The position numbers and the translations under genes were made by a program. From positions 78,634,656 through 78,698,655 of the forward strand of contig NC_079320.1 in the NCBI RefSeq assembly GCF_029931775.1: a stretch of DNA of 64,000 nucleotides, written 5' to 3'. The notes under the pieces were generated by a model that was given only the letters and a program-made list of their open reading frames with translations, ran no database searches and was not told the origin of the DNA. Each line of letters opens with the position of its first letter. The first letter of the stretch is position 1. Shown here in pieces: positions 45,148 to 56,603 of the stretch. The DNA comes from Euleptes europaea (Eukaryota; Chordata; Lepidosauria; Squamata; Sphaerodactylidae).

Positions 45148-45394
45148 TTAAAAGCCTTTTAAAGTATTTCCCACACAGTAGAAAGAGAGCTAATTAAATA
45201 AAAGAGAAGGAATAATCTCTGTGAATGAATGCATTTTCTGTAAGAAATAATCTTTGGGAATTATTGCAAAAGAATATATTGGCATGGAGAAATTCCCTTC
45301 CCCGCAGCTTTTAGAATATCCAGCCTGAGAAAGGATTCTTTTAATGTAGAAGCTCTCTCTTCCAATGATCTTAAAGATATTGGAAGAGACATTC

Positions 45395-47462
45395 CTTTTT
45401 TATTTTTATTGTATATAAAAATATACAGCAATCACAAACTCATGACATATCAAGAAATGTTGCCTGAATACAATTGATAACGTGCAACTATAGGAACCAC
45501 ATTTCATCAAAAAATTTACCATACAGAAGAGATGTAAGTGTAATCATTAAATACATTTAATTTAATTTACATATCCATTCTTGGATTTTCAGGATCTTCT
45601 TTGACTTCCAGTACCTTGCATACACCAATCTTGCTGCCGTAATTAGAGTTAGTAAAACAAATTGTAAATTGTTCGGGATTAAAGGAACATAATTTAACAA
45701 CAAAGTTTCAGGAGTTTTTGGAATTCTGCTATCTAGACCCTAACTTAACAAAACCATTACATTGTTCCAACACTAATAATCATACCATCAAGATTTGGAA
45801 AAAAAACATGCTTTTGAGGCTGCACCAGAAAAGTTTCCAATTCATAAATTTCTTAGAACTGATCTCAATGTATTAAAACCATGATATTTGAATGTCACTG
45901 TTTCTACATATACTATCAAATGGAATCACATTGTTCTGATTTATCCAAATCTTATAACAATCCAAATATTTTTTTTGCCCACTTAGGCAATAGGGCTGCC
46001 AGGTCCCCCCTCTCCTCTGGCGGGAGGCTGTTGTGCTCATATATCGGGAATGTGTGCGTGTGTTTAGAACCGGAAGTTCTGCCTCGCAAGGGGCCTTATA
46101 CCTCTTAGTTTGAGTAGTAAAGCTCGACTGCTTGATGGTATGCCATAAAGGTATTGAAATTTGAAATGTTGAGTGGTAAAGCGTCCCTTTACCACTCAAA
46201 CTAAGAGGTATAAGGCCCCTTGCGAGGCGGAACTTCCGGTTCTAAACTGGAAGTGACGCGCGCGGTATGAACGCACACGTGCACGTTTGCCCACCAACCC
46301 TCAGGTGGTTGGCGGGCAGAGGGGTAAATTGCAGAGGGATTAATTGCACCAGCGGGCACCTGGCAACCCTATTATGCAAAGATACTAACTGAAATTTGTG
46401 ATGCTTTCCCCATCTCTCACTGCAGCAGATAAAGGTGAAATACCTGGAGGAAATTATTTTCTTATAACTATTCCATACTATTAACGCACTATCTATTATT
46501 ATATCGTCATTCCTATATACTCTCTTTCTATCAACTTTCTGCACCCACAAAAGGGTTCTAAGTGGCATTTTAGCAGCATTTTGCTCCATTTCTAATTATG
46601 ATTAAGTACTCTCCGAAGTCAACCATCCACTAGCCCAGACTAACTTAGCCATGTAATGATACACCTTAATATTTGGAATGCCTAGACCTCCTGAAATCCA
46701 GGTTACTTCAGGCTTAATTTTATTCTCTAGATAAATTTGTTAAATAAACCTTGCCACAATATTTAGTCTTACCATGGATAACAAAAGAAATGTTAAAAAG
46801 CAAGGAAGTAAGTTTAGGTACTAACATCATCTTGATGGCATTAACGTGTCCCAAGATAGATAGACTAAAAGATTTTCATAACAGTAGCTTTTGTTTAATT
46901 GTCAAACATTACTGTTTTGAAATATTTGAGTTATCCTGACTTATTTTAATGCCTAAATAATACTGTTTTGGCCTATCACTTTAATTTTCTTTATCCAATT
47001 AAAAGAGTCAAGACTGAACATCACTGAAAGGTAACACTACTGTTTTGTCAATATTTAGCTTATATCCAGAAACTATTGTGAAAGAATATAGATTTAAGTT
47101 GGCAGCTAGATTCACCAATGTTAGTTAAGATAATTACAATATAATCCGCATCAAGCATCAATTTATAATGCTTATTACCTAACTTTAAAGCAGTTATCAA
47201 GGTGAATTATCTTAAGGATATTGCTAATATCTCTATTGATAAATAACAAAGCTGAAAGACGGCATCCTTGCTTAACCCTTCAATTAATAGAAATTGAGTC
47301 TGAAAGGACATTACGCACAAATAAACACGTTTTAGAGGTTGAATAAATGATTTTTGCCCATGCCCTAAATTGAAACTGAAACCTGAAAAAACTGAACCGA
47401 AAACATTTCAATAAAAACTGATCAAATAGTTTTTCTGCATCTAACAATAGAAAAACCACTTT
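45395..47462 (-). mobile_element. L1-type LINE, decayed ORF2 3' half
   Basis: Minus-strand segments in ORF2 order: VVFLLLDAEKLFDQFLLK, then RVKQGCRLSALLF, then a degenerate active-site segment (DYIVIILTN), GGLGIPNIKVYHYMAKLVW and WVQKVDRKRVYRND. The frame is broken in several places, with a variant YAD-like site. A MITE-A copy splits it. The 3' end lies near 45395. Confidence 0.75.
45991..46371. mobile_element. MITE-A variant with long internal hairpin, in L1
   Basis: TAGGGCTGCCAGGTCCCC and CACCTGGCAACCCTA; 8-bp flanks TTAGGCAA and TTATGCAA differ at one base. Contains 53-base inverted arms (46063-46115 and 46194-46246). Confidence 0.75.
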
Positions 47463-47463
47463 T

Positions 47464-47583
47464 AAGAACATAAGAACACTGTTCACACAGTGGCCAACCC
47501 GGTGCCTCTAGGAAGACCACAAGCAAGACGACTGCAGCAGCATTATCCTGGCTGGGTTCCACAGCACCTTATAGTATAGGCAT
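47464..47583 (-). mobile_element. CR1 tail, internally shortened
   Basis: AAGAACATAAGAACAC then TGTTCACACAGTGGCCAACC: the segment between is missing relative to other copies. Confidence 0.7.
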
Positions 47584-47639
47584 GCTCCTCTGATCTTTTA
47601 ATTTTTCCTTATTGACATGATGAGACAAACTGAAATGTT

Positions 47640-47822
47640 TTCTAATATTTGTCATAGGTGAAGGGAGACCACCAAGGGAGACCACCTTGGAAGGGAGACC
47701 ACCAACGAAGACTTTGCAGAGGAAGGCAATGGAAAATCCCCTCTGCTTCTCACTTGCCTTGAAAGCCCCTTGCTGGGGCCACCAAAAGTTAGCTGTGACT
47801 TGACGGTACTTTACACACACAC
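47640..47822 (+). mobile_element. 5S-derived SINE, 5'-truncated
   Basis: GGGAGACCACC occurs three times at the start, then GAGGAAGGCAATGG and tail TTAGCTGTGACTTGACGG, (AC)n. Confidence 0.75.
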
Positions 47823-48015
47823 ATTATAGGTCACGCAATCAAGATAATAATTGTAGAGTAATGTGGTTAGTATAAGACTTATATGCTTGTCACTATACTA
47901 ACCTAAAGACCAAAAAACTACACAGTTATTACAAAAATCCACACTATCTACTTGCTTATATTCTAAAGAGACAAAACCGGCAGCATAACAGTCCGAGGCT
48001 ATGCCAAGGTCCATG

Positions 48016-48264
48016 TAGGGTTGCTAGATACCAGGTAATGGTGGGCAATTGCCCACCAATTAAGGGGGCTGCCCGCCACCCCTCAGCTGGGTTTACCCTG
48101 CATGGTTTCCATGGAGTTTTTGGAGGAATGTGCTAGAGCATCCCCATCACTTCTGAGTTTACCCCAGAAGTGACGTTATTGCACCGATCACCACCACCAC
48201 CCCCCCCCCAGCCCCACCACAACGAAACTCCTACTGGTGGCGAGGGTGGGACCTGGCAACCTTA
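48016..48264. mobile_element. MITE-A variant, perfect 8-bp duplication
   Basis: TAGGGTTGCTAGATACC and GGACCTGGCAACCTTA. GGTCCATG is repeated exactly (48008-48015, 48265-48272). The interior has GGGCAATTGCCCACC. Confidence 0.85.
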
Positions 48265-48344
48265 GGTCCATGCCTGAGAGCAGCACCAAAGGTCCTGTAC
48301 CCTTCTGGTACTGCCCTCATGAGATCACCGGGGCTACAGGCCCC

Positions 48345-48800
48345 ACGAGTGAAGATGTAGCAGAGAGCCTGGAAGACGGCCTCTCCATGAGTGTAGTGAA
48401 TAAGCACAGTTGGTCCGGCTGGTATTGGTCTATTCCTCACTTTTGCTTACGTGTTTGATGGAAGAGTCACCAGTACACCGGCGCAGGAACAAACCCGGTG
48501 TAGTTGGCTCCAAACATGGCTCAAACAGCTGCTGTGTATTAAGTCTCCCCCACTTCGCCTGACCACAGGCCGAACTGGTAAAGAAGTAGCTGAGGGCCCA
48601 GAAGACGGCCTCTCTGTCAGTGTGGTGCAGCAGCACAACTGCTCCGGGTAGGTATTGGGCTTTCCTCACTTTCACCTAAGTGTTCGAGGGAAGAATTACC
48701 AGTGCGCAGGCGCAGGAACGAGCTTGGTGTAGCTGACTCCAAATGCGGCTCAAACAGTTGCTGCAAATCCAGTTTCCCCCACTTCCCCCAAGAAATGAAT
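48345..48800. repeat. Two-unit direct repeat, about 230-base period
   Basis: The block with AGAAGACGGCCTCTC-type sequence, TTGGCTCCAAACATGGCTC and CGGCGCAGGAAC recurs once, clearly diverged. The origin is not recognised. Confidence 0.7.
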
Positions 48801-49086
48801 CTTGTGATTTAAATGCTCACATGCTACTCTGAGAAAGTTGTCTGGTCCCAATCACTACTGAAATTAATCTGTCTGCTTTTGATCTAGCAAATATTAGCGA
48901 GTTGGTGAACAGCTTGTTCTCACATTTCTGTTTTGTTCCTCTTGCCCTGCCATGTCACAGGAGCCTTTGGGGTGATCTCCCATAACTCCTTTCTGCTTTG
49001 TGAAATCCCATCAATGCAGGTAGGCTTGAAGGAGCAGAACCAAGTCTTGACCTGCTCCCTCCCCTTGGAGATTTTGTGTACACATA

Positions 49087-49294
49087 GGGTTGCCGACCTC
49101 CAGGTGGTGGCTGGAAATCTCCTGGGATTGCAACTGGTCTCCAGGCAACAGAAATCAGTTCCCCTGGAGAAAACGGCCGTTTTGGCAATTGCACTCTATG
49201 ATGTTGAAGTCCTTCCCTTCTCCAAACCCAGCCCTCCTCAGGCTCCACCCCCCAAAATCTCCAGGTATTTCCCATCCCGGACCTGGCAACCCTA
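49087..49294 (-). mobile_element. MITE-A
   Basis: TAGGGTTGCCGACCTCCAGG through GACCTGGCAACCCTA, common subtype reversed. Confidence 0.8.
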
Positions 49295-50251
49295 GTCCTC
49301 CACCTGGCTACACTGCAGCCAACTCGGCCAACATGGAAATAAGAGCATTAACAACATGAAAAAGTGTACCTGTACTGTAGATGTGCCAATTTCATTCTTT
49401 TCCATGTTTTTGACTTTGCACAAAAGCACCAAGCTAGGTCTTCCTATTTATCATCACCCAGCTATTAGGATAACCTGCTTGTACAGTCCTTTCTTGTCTT
49501 CACGGTGTGGAATGTAAAGCAACTAGCAACAGATGGGTCATTTTCTACTGAGGTGCAGCAGGGAACCGTAAAGGGTGTACATGCAGAACAGATATTCAGC
49601 ATGTGCAAAGCCCTAACATGCAGAGGTGAATCACTAATTTGGGAGATTTAGGTCTAAAAATTTCAATTTTTCAACACCAGCCCCAGCCTATTAGGCTGCC
49701 AAAGGATGCTTAAGGCAAAGTTTTTGAAAAGTCATCAAGCAAAACTGGTTTTATAATTGAAGAGCAGTTGAGTTTCTTGGTCATGCTAGATTGTGATGGG
49801 GCTTGGGGAACTGGCTTTTATATACGTGAATGCTATAATAAATCAATTGGCATTTTGGGGGCAGGGAGAGAACAAGGCAGACAAATGAAAAGGCCGTTCA
49901 ATACCTTGATTCCTAGTGTCCATGAGTACTTGGAAAGAACGTGCACATATGAAAGGCTGTTTGCTCAGCTAATAACTAGTTGCATTTGAAAGTCCTGGCT
50001 TTTCTTTTCCAGAGCAATCACCTCCCAGTTTCACGTCAATTTTCATTTTTTGTTCCCCTGTAATTTTAAAGTTTCCAAACTGGGTTGCTTCAGAGTATTT
50101 CCCTTTGAGTACAACTTGTTCTTTCTTTGCACTGTCATGGATGGCATGCTAGAGACAATGCTTTGTAGTTGCACACAGTTTGGTAGCTGATCCCTCTTTT
50201 GTATCGTGCCTCATCGAGTACAAACAACAAGTCTTAAAGCAGCATTTAAAA
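49295..50251. other. Unassigned sequence in presumed intron 1
   Basis: No repeat or exon recognised. An open frame at 49768-49989 has no known features. Confidence 0.3.
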
Positions 50252-50499
50252 CAGGGGTGTCAAATATATGTCCCATGGGCCGAATCCGGCCCCTTGAGAG
50301 CTCTTATCCTGCCCATGAGCCAGACGAGGCAGCCACCCCCCAGTCCTGATCTGGGCTGGCAAGCTCACAGCAGGCTTGTCAGCTCAGGCAGCCACCAACA
50401 CCCTCGCTTCCAATTTGGGCTGGCGAGGCATGGCCCAGCCTGGCCAAATGACATTTATGCCATATCCAGCCATCATAGCAAATGAGTTTGACCCCCCTT
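50252..50499. mobile_element. hAT non-autonomous element, perfect 8-bp duplication
   Basis: CAGGGGTGTCAAATATATG at the left, AAATGAGTTTGACCCCCCTT at the right, ATTTAAAA repeated at 50244-50251 and 50500-50507. Confidence 0.85.
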
Positions 50500-50939
50500 A
50501 TTTAAAACCTTGAGCAGTCTAGGCAGAGAACACTGAGACTGGATTATCGAGCTGACGAGACATCTAGAACTGCTAAAGCTATTCAGCTTGGGCAAGATCT
50601 TGCCAAGAGGTCAGCACTAAACAGTACAATCTTGAGAAAAGTTACAACCGCCTTAGTACATTGAACTAAATGTAGGATCTAACCCGGTTTACGAGTGCAC
50701 TTTAAGTCCCAATGTTCAGGTTGAGGCAGACACCTGGGGCGAGAAGCACCAAGCATAGTCCAAACACAGTCCAGGGTCAAATCACAGGTATTCAGAAATT
50801 CAAACGTCAAACCAGCAGGGAAAATCCAAAGAGCACAAGCCAAGTCACAGTCCAGAAGGTCAAACAAACTGAGGTCTAGAACAAGGCACAGACCAACATA
50901 TGTAGGCAATTGCCCACCAATCTAAGAGACCTGGCAACC
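50500..50939. other. Unassigned; possible old LTR-like scrap
   Basis: 50690-50890 (AGTCCAAACACAGTCCAGGG and similar) has the feel of degenerate retroelement sequence but cannot be placed. Confidence 0.25.
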
Positions 50940-51104
50940 CTAATTACAACTGATCTCCAGGTGATAGTGATTGCTTCCCCTGGAGAAAATGGCCGCTTTG
51001 GAAGGTGAACTCTATGGCATTATACCCCATTGAAGTTCCTCTCCCCTTCAGGCTCCACCCCCAAAATCTCCAGGTAGTTCCTGGCCTGGAGGTGGCATCC
51101 CTAG
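50940..51104 (-). mobile_element. MITE-A
   Basis: ATTACAACTGATCTCCAGG, GGAGAAAATGGCCGC and CTGGAGGTGGCATCCCTA; the left terminus is replaced by a piece like that in the 48-kb variant. Confidence 0.65.
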
Positions 51105-51454
51105 GTGTAAGACAGGATTTCAAACAGGATTTCAGGGGCATTTTGGGTTGCTATGGGAAGGAGGAGGCAAGACAGTCATGCTCTACAGGTGGAAATGCTC
51201 ATGCTGACAGAAATGCTAGTATGGATCCAAACCCTTCTTTATTTATTTCAGAAATCCTAGTGTAGCTGGGGAAGTCAGCCTCTGTGCCACCTGCAAGACG
51301 GGTGCCTGCAGCAAGGTGGGAACTGGCCTTAGTTCCACATTCAGCAAGTGCAGGAAGGACGCTGACACTGTAGGGTTCTGTAGGGGCCCTGGTTTGTTCA
51401 TCAGGGATTTGTATGATCTGTTTTCGATCGTAGGGTGGCTTCAAAGTGGCCTTT

Positions 51455-51727
51455 TTATTTGCCGTCAAGTCACAGCCGACTTATAGCAACCCCATAGAGT
51501 TTTCAAGGCAAGAGACGTTCAGAGGTGGGTTTGCCATTGCCTGCCTCCACGTCACGCCCCTGGTATTCCTTGGAGGTCTCCCATCCAAATGCTAGGCAGG
51601 GTCAGGGCTGAGAGTGTGTGACTGGCCCAAGGTCACCCAACGAGTTTCCATGGAAGAGTGGAGATTTGAACCTGGGTTTCCCAGATCCTAGTCTGATGCC
51701 TTAACCACTACACCATGCTGGCTCTCT
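51455..51727 (-). mobile_element. tRNA-headed SINE with BovB-like tail
   Basis: Plus strand: GCCGTCAAGTCACAGCCGAC (tail), TGCCTGCCTCCACGTCACG, CTGGCCCAAGGTCACCC and head TTAACCACTACACCATGCTG. It joins a tRNA-type head to the body shared with the 5S SINEs. A further head piece lies at 51785-51875. Confidence 0.7.
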
Positions 51728-51875
51728 AGAAAAGTGCGTGGGGACAACCGCATGGGGACCACCAAATGAATGTCCTGGGTTTCTGTGGGTGGGAGATTTC
51801 TGAGTGAACCTGGGTTTCCCAGATCCTGGTTCGACACCTTAACTACTACACCATGCCAGCTCTCTCCCTCAGGGA

Positions 51876-52389
51876 AAAAACCCTTTATTAGGCTCTGGAT
51901 ATACTTGCCGCCTTGGGCTGCAGTGAGGAAGCAGTTAACTTCACCCTTCCTCATCCATGGGCTTGTTCCTCCTCCTGTCTTTGGCCATCCACCTCAGGGT
52001 GTGGCTGACCACAGCCTTTAAGGCCTGCCCTAACATGCAGACCTGCCCTCGCGCTTCCAGCACCCACCCTCTCAGGGCAGAGCGCAAGATCCCTTTCAAT
52101 CCCAAGGGCACTCTCTCTCCTCCAGTTGCAGCCGATATGGCCAGGCTCAACGGTATGGGTGTCTGGTCATACCTGGCCTGCTGGGGCGGGGGTTGCTGGT
52201 GAAACCCCCATGGCATGGCTTGCCACCTCTCTTTGCCAGGTGCCTCCTGCTGACAGTGGGCCCTTGGGTACAAGTTGCCCGGTCTTGGTGCCACATATAA
52301 CTTGTGTTACTCTATAAGAGCCATGTTCACTGTTGACATTATAGAAATAGACAATAATAACCCTGCATTGTGACCAGTGTGCAGAAAAA
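51876..52389. other. Unassigned sequence
   Basis: GC-moderate with accidental open frames on both strands; no feature recognised. Confidence 0.3.
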
Positions 52390-52845
52390 AATTGCTATCA
52401 AGTCATAGGTGACCTATGGCGACCCCATAGGGCAGGGATGTCAAACATATGGCCCACGGGCTGCATCCAGGTCCTTGAGAGTTCTTATCTGGCCCACGAG
52501 CCAGCCGAGGCAACTACTCTAGATCTGGGCTGGTGCGGCCTGGCCTGGCCCGACCACGTGACATTTATGTCATGTCCGGCCCTCGTAACAAATGAGTTTG
52601 ACACCCCTGCCATAGGGTTTTCAAGGCAAGAGATGTTCAGAGGTGTTTTGCCATTGCCTGCCTCCGCGTCACGCCCCTGGTATTCCTTGGAGGTATCTTG
52701 TCCAAATACTTGCCAAGATCGAGGCTGGGAGTGTGAGACTGGTCCAAGGTCACCCAGAAAGTTTCCATGGCAGAGTGGGGGATTTGAACCTGAATTTCCC
52801 AGATCCTAGTCTGACACCTTAACCACTACACACACTGGCTCTCCC
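52390..52845 (-). mobile_element. tRNA-headed SINE with BovB-like tail, split by a hAT
   Basis: The same SINE as at 51.5 kb, interrupted inside its tail by 52433-52609. Confidence 0.75.
52433..52609. mobile_element. hAT non-autonomous element nested in a SINE
   Basis: CAGGGATGTCAAACATATGG through AATGAGTTTGACACCCCTG. CCATAGGG is repeated exactly at 52425-52432 and 52610-52617. Confidence 0.85.
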
Positions 52846-53487
52846 AGAAACACGATGGATTAGATAATGATACAAGCCAGTATCAGAGAGTTACAGAGAA
52901 GCGAATCCTGTCCACATATCAAAAAGCCCAACACATGTGAAAGCAGGAATGAGAAAGGCATATTAGCTGGGAAGGCACAGAAGATACAAATGCACTGGGA
53001 CAATAAATTTATGTGGGACTACAGATCTGCCCTCAGAGTTTTGGCTGTTTTTATTTTATTTTACATATATAGCCTTTTTTTGCTTGCTTTCCAGCAATAG
53101 CATGATGGTCCTCATTACTTGGTTCCTCTTCGAAGTCCTACCCTGCTAGGTTTGCCATTTGAAGAGGTCCAAAATAAGGAATACACAGTGAGGCCCTACA
53201 TCTGACATGTATCGAAATATTGGGTGGGATTCAGCCAACCTTTTTGCTCAATCTTGCTCAATTGTCTTTAGTCCAACCCCTCCCCCATCTCACTTGGCTT
53301 TCGTCCATGGAGGTCCTGTGATCCCCAGCATATCCTTTCTGGGGTGTTCAGAGGACATCCCTCCTTGCTTTTCCATTAGCAGAAAAGATGGTTGGGTCCC
53401 ACGCATTACTTGTATATTATTATTGTTGTTATTGTCGTTAATCAAGGGCTTAGACCAATACGGACTTCCAGCTCTGCATGGAGGCAG
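52846..53487. other. Unassigned sequence
   Basis: No feature recognised. Confidence 0.3.
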
Positions 53488-53766
53488 AAGAACATAAGAA
53501 AAACCATGCTGGATCAGACCAAGGCCCATCAAGTCCAGCAGTCTGTTCACACAGTGGCCAACCAGATGCCTCTAGGAAGCTCACAAACAAGACGATTGCA
53601 GCAGCATCCTGCTTTCACAGCACCTAATGTAATAGGCATGCTCCTCTGATACTGGAGAGAATAGTAGCCATTTTGACTAGTAGCCTCCATGAACATGTCC
53701 ACTCCCCTCTTAAAGGCTTCCAGGTTGGCAGCCATCACCACACCCTGGAGCAGGGAGTTCCATTGC
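53488..53766 (-). mobile_element. CR1 LINE 3' end
   Basis: AAGAACATAAGAAAAACCATG, GGATCAGACCAAGGCCCATC and CACCACACCCTGGAGCAGGG on the plus strand. Confidence 0.85.
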
Positions 53767-55080
53767 CTTGGAGAGAAAAGTGTTGACCACTGCAGCAGGT
53801 CTCTGTGAGGCAACAAGCTGGGTCCCCCATCTCACATCTGCTTCTGGCCTTCTCTACCTGAGGCATCAAAGAATAGAACTAGACAAAGAAACCCAACTCA
53901 GTCCTTGATACCTCCACCTCTCCTCCAAACAGACTGTGGGCATCCCCAGGTAGGGGATGGGGGGGTTTACCCTTCCCCTCTCCAAGGGTCCATACTTTCT
54001 GCTCAAAGGGCTGTAATGCTTTTTCTGAAGCAACCGCAGTTTACAACAGACAAATGAAACAAAATAGAAACCCCAGACACAAAATTGGTGTTTTCTGCCC
54101 TTTGACCTTTCCCTAAACAGCCACTGGCTATTTATCTACCATTTCACACTTTCAAAAGGGGGAAATGAAATTTAATTTTTCCTTGACACTATAAAGAGAA
54201 AAGTTGCCAAGTCTCTCACGCAATTGACCGATCTACTTGACAGCAGATAACACAGTGTCCGCTTCTCAGAAAGTGTTTTGAGCTGTTTTATCCAGGGAGT
54301 GATATATTTATTTCATGCAGTATTATTTTGTGGACATGTTTTCTATCGATCCTCTTCCCTTACCTTTCCCAACTTGAGGAGAAGGGCACCATCCGGCAGC
54401 TGGATTTTAGGAGTATTGTGTGTGCTTCTGTGTGAAAAAGCAAGGGTGCGTGTCCCCATATAATCACTGCTTGTATTTTATTAAATTCCTGCCTCAAGGG
54501 GGTTACAGTACAAAAAAAAATCTCTCTAGTATCCTCACTAAATCTGACAGTGCTTTTACAAGAGAAAAGGGCCTGTTAAAAATTGTTTCTTGCATTTCTT
54601 GAGCCAGTATCTGAACATAAATCTGGCATTTGCTAGTATAGGCATGACATTTTAAAATGGTTATTCACTGGGGGTATATTAGAGACGGAAAAAGTATCCC
54701 TAGGGCAGTGAGACTCACTCCGTGGTTCAGGAGCCACGTGTGGTTCTTTGACATGCCAAGGTGGCTTTTGAGAGCATTGTTCCCCGTGCCATCCCACCCC
54801 TCACTCCAGGAAAGTGGGCCAATTTCTTTAGAAATTGGGATCATCTCATCTTTACCAAGATAGAACTCGTGGTTTTATTTCAAAAGCACAACACAACTTG
54901 TTCGTGATGATTATATCAGGGTTGCGACGGTCTAGGTGTTCTGTGCAGGTGTCTGGGCCAACATGCCGCTGATGAAGTGGTGGAATGGGGTTTACCACTG
55001 TGGAATGCAAGCCCTTAAGACAAAACCCCTTGAGAGTAGAAAATTTAGCACAGAGAGAAGTTCTAATCCCCTTCTCCTGC
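53767..55080. other. Unassigned sequence in presumed intron 1
   Basis: 54700-54780 has GTGAGACTCACTCCGTGG and GAGCCACGTGTGGTTCTTTG, a hAT-like scrap resembling the left end at 31.4 kb. The rest is unassigned. Confidence 0.3.
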
Positions 55081-55382
55081 AGAAGCCAGCATGGTATGGT
55101 GGTTAAGAGCGGTGGTTTGGAGCGGTGTACTCTGATCTGGAGAACCGGGTTTGATTCCCCACTACTCCACATGAGCAGCAGAGGCTAATCTGGTGAACTG
55201 GATTTGTTTCCCCACTCCTACACATGGAGCCAGCTGGGTGACCTTGGGCTAGTCACAGCTCTCTCAGCCCCACCTCACAGGGTATCTGTTGTGGGGAGGG
55301 GAAGGGAAGGTGATTGTAAGCCGGTTTGAGTCTCCCTTAAGTGGTAGAGAAAGTTGGCATATAAAAACCAACTCTTCTTCAG
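55081..55382 (+). mobile_element. tRNA-derived SINE
   Basis: GAAGCCAGCATGGTATGGTG to TATAAAAACCAACTCTTC, full length. Confidence 0.85.
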
Positions 55383-55564
55383 AACTACAGTCAAAGTGTG
55401 TGTGGAGAACGGGCTTCAGCCCCCCCTTCATTACCCTGACCTGAAACATTTTTTTTTGGGGGGGGCAGTATTCAGCTTCTTGGGGAAACCTATGAGCATA
55501 CCTGTGAATTTTCCCAATAGACAAATCAGTGCATGCCTAGTATCACTGCAGAAGCCTGATAGCA

Positions 55565-55755
55565 TAGCCTGATCTCATCAGAGACTGGAAGCTAGGCAGA
55601 GGTGTCCATGGTTAATACTTGGGTGGGAAACCACCAAGGAAGACTAGGGTTGCTATGCAGTGGAAGGCAATGGTAAGCCACTTCTGTCCATCTCTTGCCT
55701 TGAAAACTTCATGGTCCTGAGGTTGCCATGAATCGGTTGCGACTTGATGTCACAA
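55565..55755 (+). mobile_element. 5S-derived SINE
   Basis: AGCCTGATCTCATCAGAGAC, AAGCTAGGCAGAGGTGTCC, TACTTGGGTGGGAAACCACC and tail ATCGGTTGCGACTTGATG. Confidence 0.75.
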
Positions 55756-55766
55756 AGCTAATTTAG

Positions 55767-56060
55767 GCAAGGCAGTTTCCCTCGCGGTCACCCTGCCGAT
55801 TGCTTCAGGGCTTCCCTTTGATTATGTATGCTTTTCCCGACCGTCAGAGGTCACCTCGCTCTCCCCGTGCGTTTCTGAGCCTTTTGCCCGTGTTTTCCAG
55901 ATGCGGTTTTAGCCAGAATCTGGAAAACGTGGGCAAAATGTACGGAAAGGCACGGGAAGCGTGAGGCGACCTCTGACTGTCAGGAAAGGCATGCATAACC
56001 AAAAGGAAGCCCCAAAGCAGTCTGCAGAGGTGACAGCGGGGAAACAGCCCTACATAAATG
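55767..56060. mobile_element. Foldback DNA element, second copy
   Basis: GGCAGTTTCCCTCGCGGTCACC to GACAGCGGGGAAACAGCC; the arms with CCAGATGCGGTTTTAGCC and AATCTGGAAAACG mirror each other. Same family as 12247-12528. Confidence 0.65.
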
Positions 56061-56334
56061 GTGAAAATTATTATGATTATTAGGACAATTGCAGGTTGGA
56101 AAATGGTGCAGGGAATGCACACCACAGTCACAATCTGAATCAGGAACTGCATATATTGGAATTGAGAAGAACCTGCAAGTCACATGCAACTTCCCCGGTT
56201 GCAGCCTGCGTACTCCATAGCATATGAAGATAGCATCAAGCCAACCTGCTGTCTACTGTACTTAAGATAAAACAACGTAACACTTTGCAAATAAAATGCT
56301 AAATATGTGGCAATAATAATCATAATGGAAGGAA

Positions 56335-56603
56335 GGCAGCATGGTATCGCTGGATCTCATCAGATCTCGGAAGCTAAGCAGGGTTGGTACTTGAAGGGAG
56401 ACCACCAAGGAAGACTCTGCAGAGGAAGGCAAGGGCAAACCACTTCTGCTTCTCACTTTCCTTGAAAGCCCCTTGCTGGGGTTGCCCCAAGTCGACTGCG
56501 ACTTGACAGCGGTTTACACCCACAGAATAATAATAATGTTCAAGTTCCCAAAATGCAGCAAGTGAAAAAGGAACAAGAAATCTGAACAAATATAGCAACA
56601 AAA
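56335..56603 (+). mobile_element. 5S-derived SINE plus shared downstream segment
   Basis: AGATCTCGGAAGCTAAGCAG and TTGAAGGGAGACCACCAAGG. After the tail there are 60 more bases (TAATAATGTTCAAGTTCCC and onward) that also follow the copy at 59298. Confidence 0.8.
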
